This document shows, piece by piece, positions 1 through 8,141 of a stretch of 64,000 bases of DNA. Positions within the stretch are counted from its first letter, which is position 1, and each line of letters starts with the position of its first letter. Origin of the DNA: Verrucomicrobiota bacterium (GTDB lineage: Bacteria > Verrucomicrobiota > Verrucomicrobiia > Chthoniobacterales > Terrimicrobiaceae); NCBI GenBank assembly GCA_026398275.1, contig JAPLTF010000064.1, forward strand, positions 33,113-97,112, in the 5' to 3' direction. The notes beneath the pieces were generated by a model. That model was not told the origin of the DNA. It ran no database searches and saw nothing but the letters and a program-made list of their open reading frames with translations. The position numbers and the translations under genes are program-made.

Positions 1-112
1 CGCGCAGGAGATCCGCCGCAGATTGCGCCCGGGCACCTGTCACGGCGCCGAGCAGAACGAGCCATAGGAGAGCCCACTTAGTCCGAAAACGGCGATTGAG
101 AAATTCTTTCAG
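1..112 (-). CDS. N-terminal fragment of a probable secreted protein, cut by the left window edge
   Basis: Reading the minus strand towards position 1 gives an open frame with an arginine/lysine-rich stretch (NRRFRTKW), a hydrophobic core (ALLWLVLLGAVTG) and an ARA|Q cleavage-like site, then runs off the window. This looks like a Sec signal peptide. The start is uncertain: no ATG lies in frame nearby, an AGAGGA purine-rich box sits just upstream of a CTG at 112, and an in-frame GTG lies at 172. The function cannot be judged from the 37 or so codons visible. It is divergent from the ABC transporter gene. Confidence 0.35.
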   Translation of the reverse strand, partial: MKEFLNRRFRTKWALLWLVLLGAVTGARAQSAADLLR

Positions 113-139
113 AATTCCTCTACAAGAATCGCCGTTTTC
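85..139. repeat. 13-bp inverted repeat in the divergent promoter region
   Basis: The arms GAAAACGGCGATT (85-97) and AATCGCCGTTTTC (127-139) are exact reverse complements separated by 29 nt. There is no T-tract next to either arm, so a simple terminator is unlikely. It lies between a minus-strand gene start and the plus-strand ABC transporter, so an operator or leader structure is possible. Function not established. Confidence 0.4.
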
Positions 140-287
140 AGGCTTAGTCAGGGGCAGGAGGGCGGATTTCACGGCGACAAGATACACATAATCCCGCGAG
201 TCGCATGCTTTTGGTTCACGCATTCGCGCCGGCCAGACCATCTGCGGGATTGTTTGCCGGCTTCCGGGATGACATGATTGTCTGAGA

Positions 288-2021
288 ATGACTGGCCAAC
301 CCGACGGAAGCGGAGCCCATCGCCTGGTGATCCTCAGGCGGTTTGCTCAGCTTGCGAAGGCGTTCTTCATCTACGGAAGCCGCCATGAGACACGGGTGTT
401 CGTTCTGCTCCTGCTCCTCCTCAGTGCGGCCGTCGGCGTGGTGCAGCTGATGGTGAGCTACGCCGGGAGGAATTTCATGACGTCGCTTGCCCAGCGCGAC
501 AGCATCGGCTTTTACCGGAACCTTTGGGTTTATCTCGGCACATTTGTCGTCGCCGTTCCCGTCGGCGTCTTTTACCGCTTTTGCGCCGAGCGCCTCGCGC
601 TTCTGTGGAGGCTCTGGCTGACAAATATCCTGGTGAGCCGGTTCTTTTTCAACCACGCCTTCTACCGGCTGCGGCAGTCGGACCGGGTGGACAACCCCGA
701 CCAGCGGATCTCGGAGGATGTCCGCTCGTTCACGACCGGCGTGCTCGGATATCTTCTCACCCTGATCAACTCCGCAGTGACCCTGTGCGCATTCACCGGG
801 GTGCTCTTCTCGATCTCATGGAAACTTCCGGTCGCGCTCTTCCTCTATGCGGGCGCTGGGACATTCCTGTCGATCCTCATCGGCCGACGGCTTGTGGGAA
901 TGCATTTTTTACAAAACCAGAAAGAAGCCGATTTTCGATATGCGCTGGTGAGGGTGCGGGACAACGCCGAGAGCATCGCGTTTTTCCGCGGCGAGAAGCG
1001 CGAGCAAGCCGACCTCATGGGCCGGTTCGGCAGCGTCGTCAACAACACGCTCCGGATCATCGGCTGGAACCGGACGCTGGGATTCTTCACAAGCGGCTAC
1101 AGCTACGTCGCGCTGATCGTGCCCCTGCTCGTCGTCGGCCCGATGTTCATCCAGGGCCGGATCGAATTCGGCGTCGTGACGCAGACCGAGGGGGCGTTCG
1201 CCCAGGTGCTGATGGCGCTCAGCGTCATCGTGGCCCAGTTCGAAGGCCTCAGCACCTTTGCCGCATCCATCAACCGCCTCGGCGATCTCTGGGATGAGTT
1301 GGACGAATACGACATCGAGGATCTCCGGGCGGAGCGGGATCCGTCGATCGAAGTCAATGAAAACGCCCGCGGGCTCCGGTTGAACGATCTGACAATCCAA
1401 ACCCCGGACCGGGAGAAAACCCTCGCCCGCGGGCTAAACTTCACGCTCCCACCAGGCCGGAGCGCACTGATCATGGGCGAGAGCGGGACCGGCAAGAGCT
1501 CGCTGCTGCGGACGATTGCCGGGCTGTGGCAGAGCGGAAAGGGAACTATCGACCGCCCGAATATCAACCGCCTGATCTTTCTTCCGCAGCGCCCCTATCT
1601 CGTGCAGGGGAGCCTTCGCGAGCAGCTGGTTTACCCGCAGAGCCCGGACGGATCCGACGACCGCCTCATCATCGAAACCCTGAGCAGGGTGAATCTCGCC
1701 GAGGTGCTGGGCCGGGTGGAGGGAGATCTCGGGCAGATAGAGGATTGGACGAACATCCTGTCGCTCGGCGAACAGCAGCGGATTTCGTTTGCCCGGATCT
1801 TTCTGAACAAGCCGCTCATCGCATTTCTGGACGAATCCACCAGTGCGCTGGATGAGGGGGACGAGCGCACCCTCTACCGGAACCTGCTCGAGACCGGCAT
1901 CTCGTTTGTCAGCGTCGGGCACCGGAGCACGCTCAAGGAGTTCCATGATTTCCTGATCGTCCTCGAAAAGGATGGCGGGTTCAAAATCTCGGATTTGAAA
2001 AAGCGATTCCCCGACGGATAA
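288..2021 (+). CDS. ABC transporter, fused permease and ATPase (SbmA/BacA/YddA-like)
   Basis: 577 aa. The N-terminal ~330 residues hold hydrophobic segments (e.g. FVLLLLLLSAAVGVVQLM around 37-54) typical of the ABC_membrane_2 / SbmA-BacA domain. The C-terminal third is a nucleotide-binding domain with Walker A GESGTGKSS, signature LSLGEQQR, Walker B LIAFLDESTSAL and the H-loop VGHRST. Permease and ATPase on one chain imply a homodimeric half-transporter in the inner membrane. Relatives of this architecture move peptides, cobalamin or long-chain fatty acyl compounds; the substrate here is unknown. The ATG start is preceded by only a weak purine stretch. Confidence 0.85.
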   Translation: MTGQPDGSGAHRLVILRRFAQLAKAFFIYGSRHETRVFVLLLLLLSAAVGVVQLMVSYAGRNFMTSLAQRDSIGFYRNLWVYLGTFVVAVPVGVFYRFCAERLALLWRLWLTNILVSRFFFNHAFYRLRQSDRVDNPDQRISEDVRSFTTGVLGYLLTLINSAVTLCAFTGVLFSISWKLPVALFLYAGAGTFLSILIGRRLVGMHFLQNQKEADFRYALVRVRDNAESIAFFRGEKREQADLMGRFGSVVNNTLRIIGWNRTLGFFTSGYSYVALIVPLLVVGPMFIQGRIEFGVVTQTEGAFAQVLMALSVIVAQFEGLSTFAASINRLGDLWDELDEYDIEDLRAERDPSIEVNENARGLRLNDLTIQTPDREKTLARGLNFTLPPGRSALIMGESGTGKSSLLRTIAGLWQSGKGTIDRPNINRLIFLPQRPYLVQGSLREQLVYPQSPDGSDDRLIIETLSRVNLAEVLGRVEGDLGQIEDWTNILSLGEQQRISFARIFLNKPLIAFLDESTSALDEGDERTLYRNLLETGISFVSVGHRSTLKEFHDFLIVLEKDGGFKISDLKKRFPDG

Positions 2022-2027
2022 ATATCA

Positions 2028-2783
2028 TCAGCCTCCATCGCGGAAGTTCGTTCCGAGCCTGGTGAGGCGGCTGGAGTGCGGGTGAAAGATGGTGCCAAGG
2101 GCATATTCCACGCCGACGCGGTCTGCAAACCACGCATACCGCTCCAGGAACGGCAGGCCCTCCAGCAGGCCGAGGAGCTTTTTCAGAAAGCTTCGCGCCA
2201 TCTCAGGCGTTGGCTTGCAGACCCGGGGATGGTTCCAAGCGGACACATCTGCGGCGCCACATTCCGTGAGCCAAATGGGAAGCCCGAATTTCCGGTGCGC
2301 ATCTTCGATCATCTTTGCAACCCAGTCTGCCGCATCCGGGTGACTGATGTCCGGATACATGTGGAGGCAGACGAAATCGACCCTCAACCCGCGCCGCCAC
2401 GCCTCCGGAATAAAGTCGTCCAGCCAGGTCGAATTCGCCGGGGCGGGACTCCCGAGACGTTGATCGAGCGTCATCAGCTTCGGCCACAAATTCAGGCATT
2501 CCTCCGGGGTCAAATTCGACTGGTTGATCATGTCCGGCTCGTTGAACCCGAGCACATGGGTGGCCCCGCTTTTCCGGACCGCCTCAAGGTTCTCATGGGT
2601 CACGTTCACGGCCCCCCAAAACATCGGCACAAATTCCACTCCCGGAACCGGGGCGATGATGGGAAAGGATCGCCAGTTGTAATACCACCCAAGATGCAGC
2701 CGGCCCAGCTCGGCAGAAGTGGTCGCCTCGCTGCAGGAGCCCAGGCCTTTCCTGCCGAATTTGTGAGCAGGCGATTTGCTCAT
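2028..2783 (-). CDS. Glycoside hydrolase, GH128-like catalytic core (Glyco_hydro_cc)
   Basis: 251 aa when started at MSKSPAHKFG (ATG at 2783), which overlaps the stop of the upstream DUF2934 gene as ATGA; the longer open frame upstream reads over that gene and is not real. A (beta/alpha)8-type fold is suggested by the order LGWYYNW, FVPMFWG, HVLGFNEPDM, CLHMYP and WLTECGA. The glutamates in GFNEPD and LTEC match the acid/base and nucleophile positions of GH128-type endo-beta-1,3-glucanases. No signal peptide is seen on this start, which is odd for a glucanase. Substrate is inferred only from family. Confidence 0.75.
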   Translation of the reverse strand: MSKSPAHKFGRKGLGSCSEATTSAELGRLHLGWYYNWRSFPIIAPVPGVEFVPMFWGAVNVTHENLEAVRKSGATHVLGFNEPDMINQSNLTPEECLNLWPKLMTLDQRLGSPAPANSTWLDDFIPEAWRRGLRVDFVCLHMYPDISHPDAADWVAKMIEDAHRKFGLPIWLTECGAADVSAWNHPRVCKPTPEMARSFLKKLLGLLEGLPFLERYAWFADRVGVEYALGTIFHPHSSRLTRLGTNFRDGG

Positions 2784-2995
2784 GGGGTTCCGGAGACGCC
2801 GTGCGCCCGCACCTTGGTGCCGGGCGCGGCCGCAGGATTTGCTTTTGCGTTTCCAGCGACCAATTGCTCCCGCGCTTTCAGCCAATGCTCCCTGTCTCGT
2901 CCGTGCGGGCATCCCTGCTGAAGCCAGATCCGATAGGCGCAAAGCGCAATCTCCTCGTCCGTTGGCCCGGACGGCTCATGATCTGGCTGTTCCAT
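2780..2995 (-). CDS. DUF2934 domain small protein
   Basis: 71 aa. The segment EEIALCAYRIWLQQG followed by PHGRDREHWLKA is the DUF2934 signature (IAxxAYxlWexxGxPxGrdxeHW). The family is small, cytosolic and of unknown function, common in soil and freshwater bacteria. Its stop codon overlaps the start of the GH128-like gene by four bases (ATGA), so the two are translationally coupled. Confidence 0.75.
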   Translation of the reverse strand: MEQPDHEPSGPTDEEIALCAYRIWLQQGCPHGRDREHWLKAREQLVAGNAKANPAAAPGTKVRAHGVSGTP

Positions 2996-3065
2996 GGAAG
3001 TGATTCACTATCGCCGATGGCTTCCCACTGACAACAATTTATGGGTCCCTGGGGATGGATTAAAT

Positions 3066-3112
3066 CCTGAGAACCTGTGAAATCATTAATAATGATTTCA
3101 CAGGTTCTCAGG
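3066..3112 (-). terminator. Perfect 22-bp inverted repeat behind the phosphatase gene
   Basis: Positions 3066-3087 and 3091-3112 are perfect reverse complements with a 3-nt loop, so the transcript folds into an unusually long uninterrupted hairpin. The right arm includes the stop codon of the phosphatase gene (3108-3110). No run of U follows (the next bases are GGATTTAATCC), so it is either a non-canonical terminator or an mRNA 3'-end stabiliser. Confidence 0.6.
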
Positions 3113-5927
3113 GTTTCGGGCGGACGAGAAGCCGGATAAACAGGCGGCCGGCCGGGGACGGGACGGGAATCCGGACACGCCTTTTGATGTAGCTGCCCAT
3201 GTCCACGCCACCGTCGGCGACGGCATTTGAGGCGACCGACCAGGTTTTCAAATCTGTGGACGTCTGGACGAGGAACTCGACGCGTTTGACATTGGCCGCT
3301 TGGCGGTAGGAGAAGAGCGCGTAGTCCTGACCGGACGAGTTCTCGATTTCGATTTCGGTGACGGAGGGTCCGCTGGCCGCCTGGCGGTTGAGGGCGAACG
3401 AATATTCCTGCAGGTTGGTGAGGCCGTCACCCTCGGGATCGGCTCCGGGAAGCCTCTGCGCGGCCGACAGTCCGCCTTTGGCGGAGTCGATGAACCCCTC
3501 GTAGGACGTCACGCGGAAACGCGCGGCATAACCTGCCGACTGGATGATGTTGTAGATGTGGTCGATGAGGATCGATTCCCCGCCCTGATCCACAGGGAAC
3601 AGGTATCCGTTGAAAAAATCCGGATACGTCAACTGCTCGCGGAGAAGGCCGGCCAGAACGATGGAAACCAGCACCGCATTTTTGTTCGTCGCGGTGAGGT
3701 CGAACGACGTCATTCCGGAAACCGGTGGCGGATTGAAGCTCTGCGTGGAAATCCGGCCCAGCATGAGATTGCGCTTCGCGGCGAGCTCGGCGGGCGAGCT
3801 GTAAGCCAGGAGCGGCAGCCAGTAATCCAGGTCGGCCTGATTGGCGGCTGAAGAAAGATTGACCTGCGAAAAATCTGTGGACGTCTTCTTGATTGCGGCA
3901 AGGTAGATGCTCTGGATGAAGATCGTGTTGTCCGACGCAAACCCGGGAACCTTGCTGTTGAAAACTTCCAGCAGGTTTTGATTGAAGGCCGTGCTGATGG
4001 TCGCGATGGCATCGTCCATGCTCGAGGCCTCCCGGTAGAGGTTGATGCCGTTTTGCAGGTCCGCGAAGCTTGGCGGAATCGCACGGGCCTCGGCCACGGC
4101 GATGACGGAGAGGATGAATGGCGCGTAAATTTGCACGACCGGAAAGACCGGCTCCGCCGCATAGTTCGAGATCACCAGTTGGTAAATCCACTTTGCCCGG
4201 TCGAGCGCGCGGTCGGCGGCCCCGATGGCGGTCCTGGACGCCGCGAGTTCCGCAGGGGTCGGATCCGCCTGGAAGAGGTCCCGATACGTCTGCACAATAA
4301 AGACGTCCTGATTCGTGAGCGGAGTGTCCACGGTGTTGACCAGAATCACCGAGGCGAAATTGAAAAAACCGATGCTTCCGGGATTAGCCAGGGCGAGGGT
4401 GACGGAGAAGATGAGCGATTCCCACGGCACGGTGCCCGGCCCGAAAACCGGCGGCGGATTGATCGTGATCGGAATCGCCTTTTCGCGCTCGTTGGCGGCG
4501 AAATGGAGGGTTCCACTGGCAGCCGTGTAGTTGGTTCCGGCAATGGCCGTCCCATCCACGGTTGCAAAATTCACCGAGAGCGGCTGGCTTACATCGCCCA
4601 GACGGGTCACGGGAATCTGCACGGTTCCAGCCCCGGCGCCGACCGGAAATTCGCGCCCGCCGAACTCCACCTGCGGAGACCCGCTCTGCGGACCGGCGTA
4701 AACCGTCTTCACATCCCGCAGGACGCCGTCGAGGTCGAAGAAGAGAAAATTGATGGAATTTTCATCCGCCGTGACGAGTTGGGCACCGTATTCGGAGACG
4801 CGCACCTTGCTGCCGTTGATGACAAAGGACGGATCGAATCCCTGCTCCGGGATGAAGCCGCCGGCCCCGTTCACGAAATACGGGATCGTCGGGCCGCCGT
4901 AAACAGGTTCCCCGTTCGAGTTCGCGTCCGGCATTTCCAGCCTCTCGTAATTGTGCACGTGCCCGCTGATGACCGCCGTCGCGCCCCAGGCCTGAAACGG
5001 CCAGCGCATGTAGGCGTATTGGTAAACGGCATTTTCAGCGCCGGCCGCGGAGTTGTAGGGCGGGTCGTGGAAAATCACGATCTTCCAGCGCGCCGTGCTG
5101 GCTGCCAGACGTTGCTGGAGCCATGCGCCCTGAGTTGCTATCTCCGTGTAGGAGCTGTTGGATCCGTCGCGATTGGGAACAGGTTTGTTCTGGTAAAATT
5201 GCCCATATGGGGTCGTGGGATTGCTGTCGAAGATGAAAAGATGCACCGAGCTCGGGCCGGATGCCGTGCCGAGTCGCACATCGAAGAACCGCATATTTTC
5301 CGTCTCGCTGAACGCCGCATAGTCCTCGACGTGCCCGGTGAAAATGTTGTGCTTGTAGGTCTGCCCCACCGCATTGTCGGCGAAGGCCACAGTGGTATTC
5401 GGAGCGGCGGACAACCCCTCACGCAGCGCCCTCCGGAAGTAGTCAAGATAAGGCTGGCTCAGGGCCACGTTTTCGGGCGTCGGAATGTGCGTGTTCTGCA
5501 CATCACCGTAATCGTGGTTTCCCAGGCAGGGAATGAACCGGTTGTAGAGCGGCGCGCCGGGCGGATATGGATACTCGACAGGAATCTCCGTGGTCTTTGG
5601 ATAAATGTATCCGGTGAAGTTTTTGCCGATATTCACATCGGCGGTCCCGGCCAGGCCAAGCTGGTAGTTATTGTCTCCGACAGACACGACAAAATCCGGA
5701 TCCCAACTCCGCATCATCGCACCCACATGATCGACGGGAAAAATCTGGCCGGGGAATGTCTGGCCGAAGTCCCCGATCACAGCAAACCGGATCGCCCCCG
5801 GTCCGGTCGGCGTCGTCTGGGCCAGGAGCTTGGCCCCGCCGAAGGCAACCGCCGCACCCGTCGCCCCGGCCATGCGAAGAAAATCCCGGCGGTTCATTTC
5901 CGGCTGGGAGCGATCTGATCTGGACAT
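3108..5927 (-). CDS. Tat-exported metallophosphoesterase with Calx-beta domain
   Basis: 939 aa from ATG 5927 (ATG 5897, directly at MNRRDFLRMAG, is an equally good start); the frame stays open to 7124 but that extension is only the antisense of the AEC permease. N-terminus: twin-arginine motif RRDFLR plus hydrophobic stretch ending in AQ. Residues ~45-370: calcineurin-like phosphoesterase with GDFG, SVGDNNY, GNHDYG, FHDPPYN and GHVHNYER, i.e. the metal ligands of purple-acid-phosphatase relatives. Then a Calx-beta module (SVNFATVDGTAIAGTNYT), an alpha-helical DUF4214-like stretch, a GADPEGDGLTNLQEYSFAL segment like calcium-binding type 3 repeats, and a beta-rich C-terminus. A large folded exported phosphatase, probably for phosphate scavenging or polymer attachment. 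Confidence 0.85.
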   Translation of the reverse strand: MSRSDRSQPEMNRRDFLRMAGATGAAVAFGGAKLLAQTTPTGPGAIRFAVIGDFGQTFPGQIFPVDHVGAMMRSWDPDFVVSVGDNNYQLGLAGTADVNIGKNFTGYIYPKTTEIPVEYPYPPGAPLYNRFIPCLGNHDYGDVQNTHIPTPENVALSQPYLDYFRRALREGLSAAPNTTVAFADNAVGQTYKHNIFTGHVEDYAAFSETENMRFFDVRLGTASGPSSVHLFIFDSNPTTPYGQFYQNKPVPNRDGSNSSYTEIATQGAWLQQRLAASTARWKIVIFHDPPYNSAAGAENAVYQYAYMRWPFQAWGATAVISGHVHNYERLEMPDANSNGEPVYGGPTIPYFVNGAGGFIPEQGFDPSFVINGSKVRVSEYGAQLVTADENSINFLFFDLDGVLRDVKTVYAGPQSGSPQVEFGGREFPVGAGAGTVQIPVTRLGDVSQPLSVNFATVDGTAIAGTNYTAASGTLHFAANEREKAIPITINPPPVFGPGTVPWESLIFSVTLALANPGSIGFFNFASVILVNTVDTPLTNQDVFIVQTYRDLFQADPTPAELAASRTAIGAADRALDRAKWIYQLVISNYAAEPVFPVVQIYAPFILSVIAVAEARAIPPSFADLQNGINLYREASSMDDAIATISTAFNQNLLEVFNSKVPGFASDNTIFIQSIYLAAIKKTSTDFSQVNLSSAANQADLDYWLPLLAYSSPAELAAKRNLMLGRISTQSFNPPPVSGMTSFDLTATNKNAVLVSIVLAGLLREQLTYPDFFNGYLFPVDQGGESILIDHIYNIIQSAGYAARFRVTSYEGFIDSAKGGLSAAQRLPGADPEGDGLTNLQEYSFALNRQAASGPSVTEIEIENSSGQDYALFSYRQAANVKRVEFLVQTSTDLKTWSVASNAVADGGVDMGSYIKRRVRIPVPSPAGRLFIRLLVRPKP

Positions 5928-6149
5928 GGACGAAACGATCGGCTGTGCGAATAAAAAATCAAACGATTTCAGCTTCGACTCGGCTGCGGAACAGTTGCTC
6001 ATTTTTTCCGGGTCAAGCGACAATCGGGCAGCCGGGGAGTGATGGCGTGATGGTGATTGATTTTCCGGTGATCCGGCGTTAACTAGCCCGGAAAAATTCA
6101 ATTGCCCTGCGGAGCCGACCCGATTTCCGGCACCCGCACCTGTGCCACC

Positions 6150-7070
6150 ATGCATATCCTTCAAGTCCTCGCCCCAACCATGTTGCTCATTGCTTTCGGG
6201 GCGGGACTTGCGTGGATCAAGTTTCTTGGAAAGCCGTTCATCGGGCAGCTGAACAAGCTGGCGTTCTGGATTGCGCTGCCGGCGCTGGTCTTCCGAGCCG
6301 CGGCGCATGCGGGAACCCCGACGCTCGGCACGCTTCTGCTCATCGGCGTGATCACCGCCGCGACGATCCTGACCGCTCTTCTGACCTGTGGCATCGCGCG
6401 CGGCGCGCGTGTCGCCGCCCCCGCCCGGAGCACGTTCATCGCCTCCGCATATTTCGGCAACCTGGCCTATATCGGAATCCCGATCCTCGCCCACAGCCTG
6501 GGCAGGATCGCGGTGGGGGATGCCCCGGAACTGCTCGCCTCGTCGGTGATCATCATGACCGCCATGATCGTCATCAACAACGCCCTTTCCGTCGCCATAT
6601 TTCAGGGCGGACATTTTGATCCCCTCTCGCTTGCGCGGCATGTCCTCGTCAATCCCCTGGTCATCGCCGGAAGCCTCGGCATCCTTGTGGGAGCAAGCGG
6701 GGAACCCGTCCCACATGTTTTCGACCAGGTCCTCCGCACGCTGGGGGCGACGGCCGTTCCGCTCGCTCTGCTCTGCATTGGCGGCTCCCTGGAAATGACG
6801 CCGCTGCGCGGTCACATCCCGTGGATCGCGGCGGTCTCGGCGATCAAAGTTTTTGCAATGCCCCTTCTCGCCTGGGGGATTTCCCGCGCCATCGGGCTCG
6901 ATCCGGCCGACACGCGCGTCGTGTTGATTTTCTCCGCCTGCCCGACGGCGGTCGTCGCCTACACGATGGCCAGCCAGATGAACGGCGATGAAGCGCTGGC
7001 CGCCGGGACCATCGCCGTCAGCACGGTGGCCTCGTTCGCCAGCCTGGCTGTCGTCCTCGCGATCACCTGA
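6150..7070 (+). CDS. AEC family permease (auxin efflux carrier-like)
   Basis: 306 aa from the ATG at 6150 (MHILQVLAPTML); an in-frame upstream start at 6102 would add non-hydrophobic residues and is less likely. About ten hydrophobic helices are visible in two halves of five, with the central GSLEMTPLRG loop and the C-terminal half carrying SACPTAVVAYTMASQMN, typical of PF03547 membrane transport proteins. Family members export or exchange small carboxylic acids such as malate or malonate; the substrate is not predictable. Divergent from the phosphatase. Confidence 0.85.
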   Translation: MHILQVLAPTMLLIAFGAGLAWIKFLGKPFIGQLNKLAFWIALPALVFRAAAHAGTPTLGTLLLIGVITAATILTALLTCGIARGARVAAPARSTFIASAYFGNLAYIGIPILAHSLGRIAVGDAPELLASSVIIMTAMIVINNALSVAIFQGGHFDPLSLARHVLVNPLVIAGSLGILVGASGEPVPHVFDQVLRTLGATAVPLALLCIGGSLEMTPLRGHIPWIAAVSAIKVFAMPLLAWGISRAIGLDPADTRVVLIFSACPTAVVAYTMASQMNGDEALAAGTIAVSTVASFASLAVVLAIT

Positions 7071-7143
7071 TGGCGGGGATCCGTCCGGAGGAATGGATTG
7101 ACATCGCGCGGCAGCGATCTCCAATCACCGCCAACATCCCCGC

Positions 7144-7962
7144 ATGAAAAACCTGCGCAACAAAACCGCCGTGATCACCGGTGCCGCCTCTGGGATCGGC
7201 CGGGCGCTGGCGATCGGGTTGGCCCGCGAGGGCTGCCATCTGGCGCTGGCGGATCTGAACCAAGCCGGCTTGGCGGAGACCGCCGCGATGGCCTCCGCAT
7301 TTGGGAACAGGGTCACGATTCACCCTCTGGATGTTGCAGCCAGGGCGGCTGTTTACGCCTTCGCCGAAGATATGATCCGGGCCCATGGGGCCGTCGATCT
7401 GGTCCTCAATAACGCGGGTGTTGAGCTGGTGGCCACCATTGAGGAGATCGACTACGGGGATTTCGAATGGGTAATGAATATTAATTTTTGGGGGATGGTT
7501 TACGGCACCAAGGCTTTTCTCCCACACCTGAAAACCCACGAATCCCATGTCGTGAATATCTCCAGCATGTTCGGCCTCTGCACGGCCCCGATGCAGTCCG
7601 CCTACAGCTGCAGCAAATTTGCCATCCGCGCATTCAGCGAGGCCCTGGGGCAGGAGCTGGAAGGAACCCCGGTGCAGGTCTCGTCCGTGTATCCGGGCGG
7701 CATCCGCACGGCGATCCTGGAGCAGGCCAGGATCAAATCCGCCGAACGGTTCGCGGGCAACCAGGCCCGCCTCCGCCGACGGTTCACCCGGTTCGCGCTC
7801 ACCTCGCCCGAAAAGACGGCCGCACGCATCATCGCCGGCATCAGAAAGAACAAACGCAGGATCCTGATCGGGCCGGATGCCCGTGCCTTCGACCTCATCC
7901 AGCGCCTGCTCCCGGCCGGCTACCAGAGCATCCTTCCCTTTCTGCTCGCCCGGGTGAAATAG
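7144..7962 (+). CDS. Short-chain dehydrogenase/reductase
   Basis: 272 aa classical SDR. The cofactor motif TGAASGIG is near residue 15, NNAG near 90, and the catalytic Ser-Tyr-Lys set lies in NISSMFGL and SAYSCSKF (YxxxK). The region YPGGIRTAI after the active site is the substrate-loop entry of the family. NAD(P)-dependent oxidation or reduction of an alcohol/carbonyl is safe to infer, but the substrate is not. It stands alone between the AEC permease and the purine gene. Confidence 0.88.
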   Translation: MKNLRNKTAVITGAASGIGRALAIGLAREGCHLALADLNQAGLAETAAMASAFGNRVTIHPLDVAARAAVYAFAEDMIRAHGAVDLVLNNAGVELVATIEEIDYGDFEWVMNINFWGMVYGTKAFLPHLKTHESHVVNISSMFGLCTAPMQSAYSCSKFAIRAFSEALGQELEGTPVQVSSVYPGGIRTAILEQARIKSAERFAGNQARLRRRFTRFALTSPEKTAARIIAGIRKNKRRILIGPDARAFDLIQRLLPAGYQSILPFLLARVK

Positions 7963-8141
7963 GATCGCTTCAAAAAACGCCAGCCCCCCGGCGTAGTCAT
8001 GCGGTGAATTTCTCCATCCCTTGACGCTGGATTTTCTGGCCCACCCGCAGGGAGTGTGCAAATGTCCCCTCCTACCGAAGAAATGGAGGGCCGCGATCGG
8101 GTGGATCCGGAATGCTCCATTCCTCACAAAACAAGATCTCA

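Noticed and set aside
3978..5918. 646-aa plus-strand open frame
   Set aside because: It is the antisense shadow of the phosphatase; no domain is seen.
5928..7124. Long minus-strand open frame extending the phosphatase upstream to 1338 aa
   Set aside because: It is the antisense of the AEC permease, and the Tat signal MNRRDFLR marks the true N-terminus near 5897-5927.
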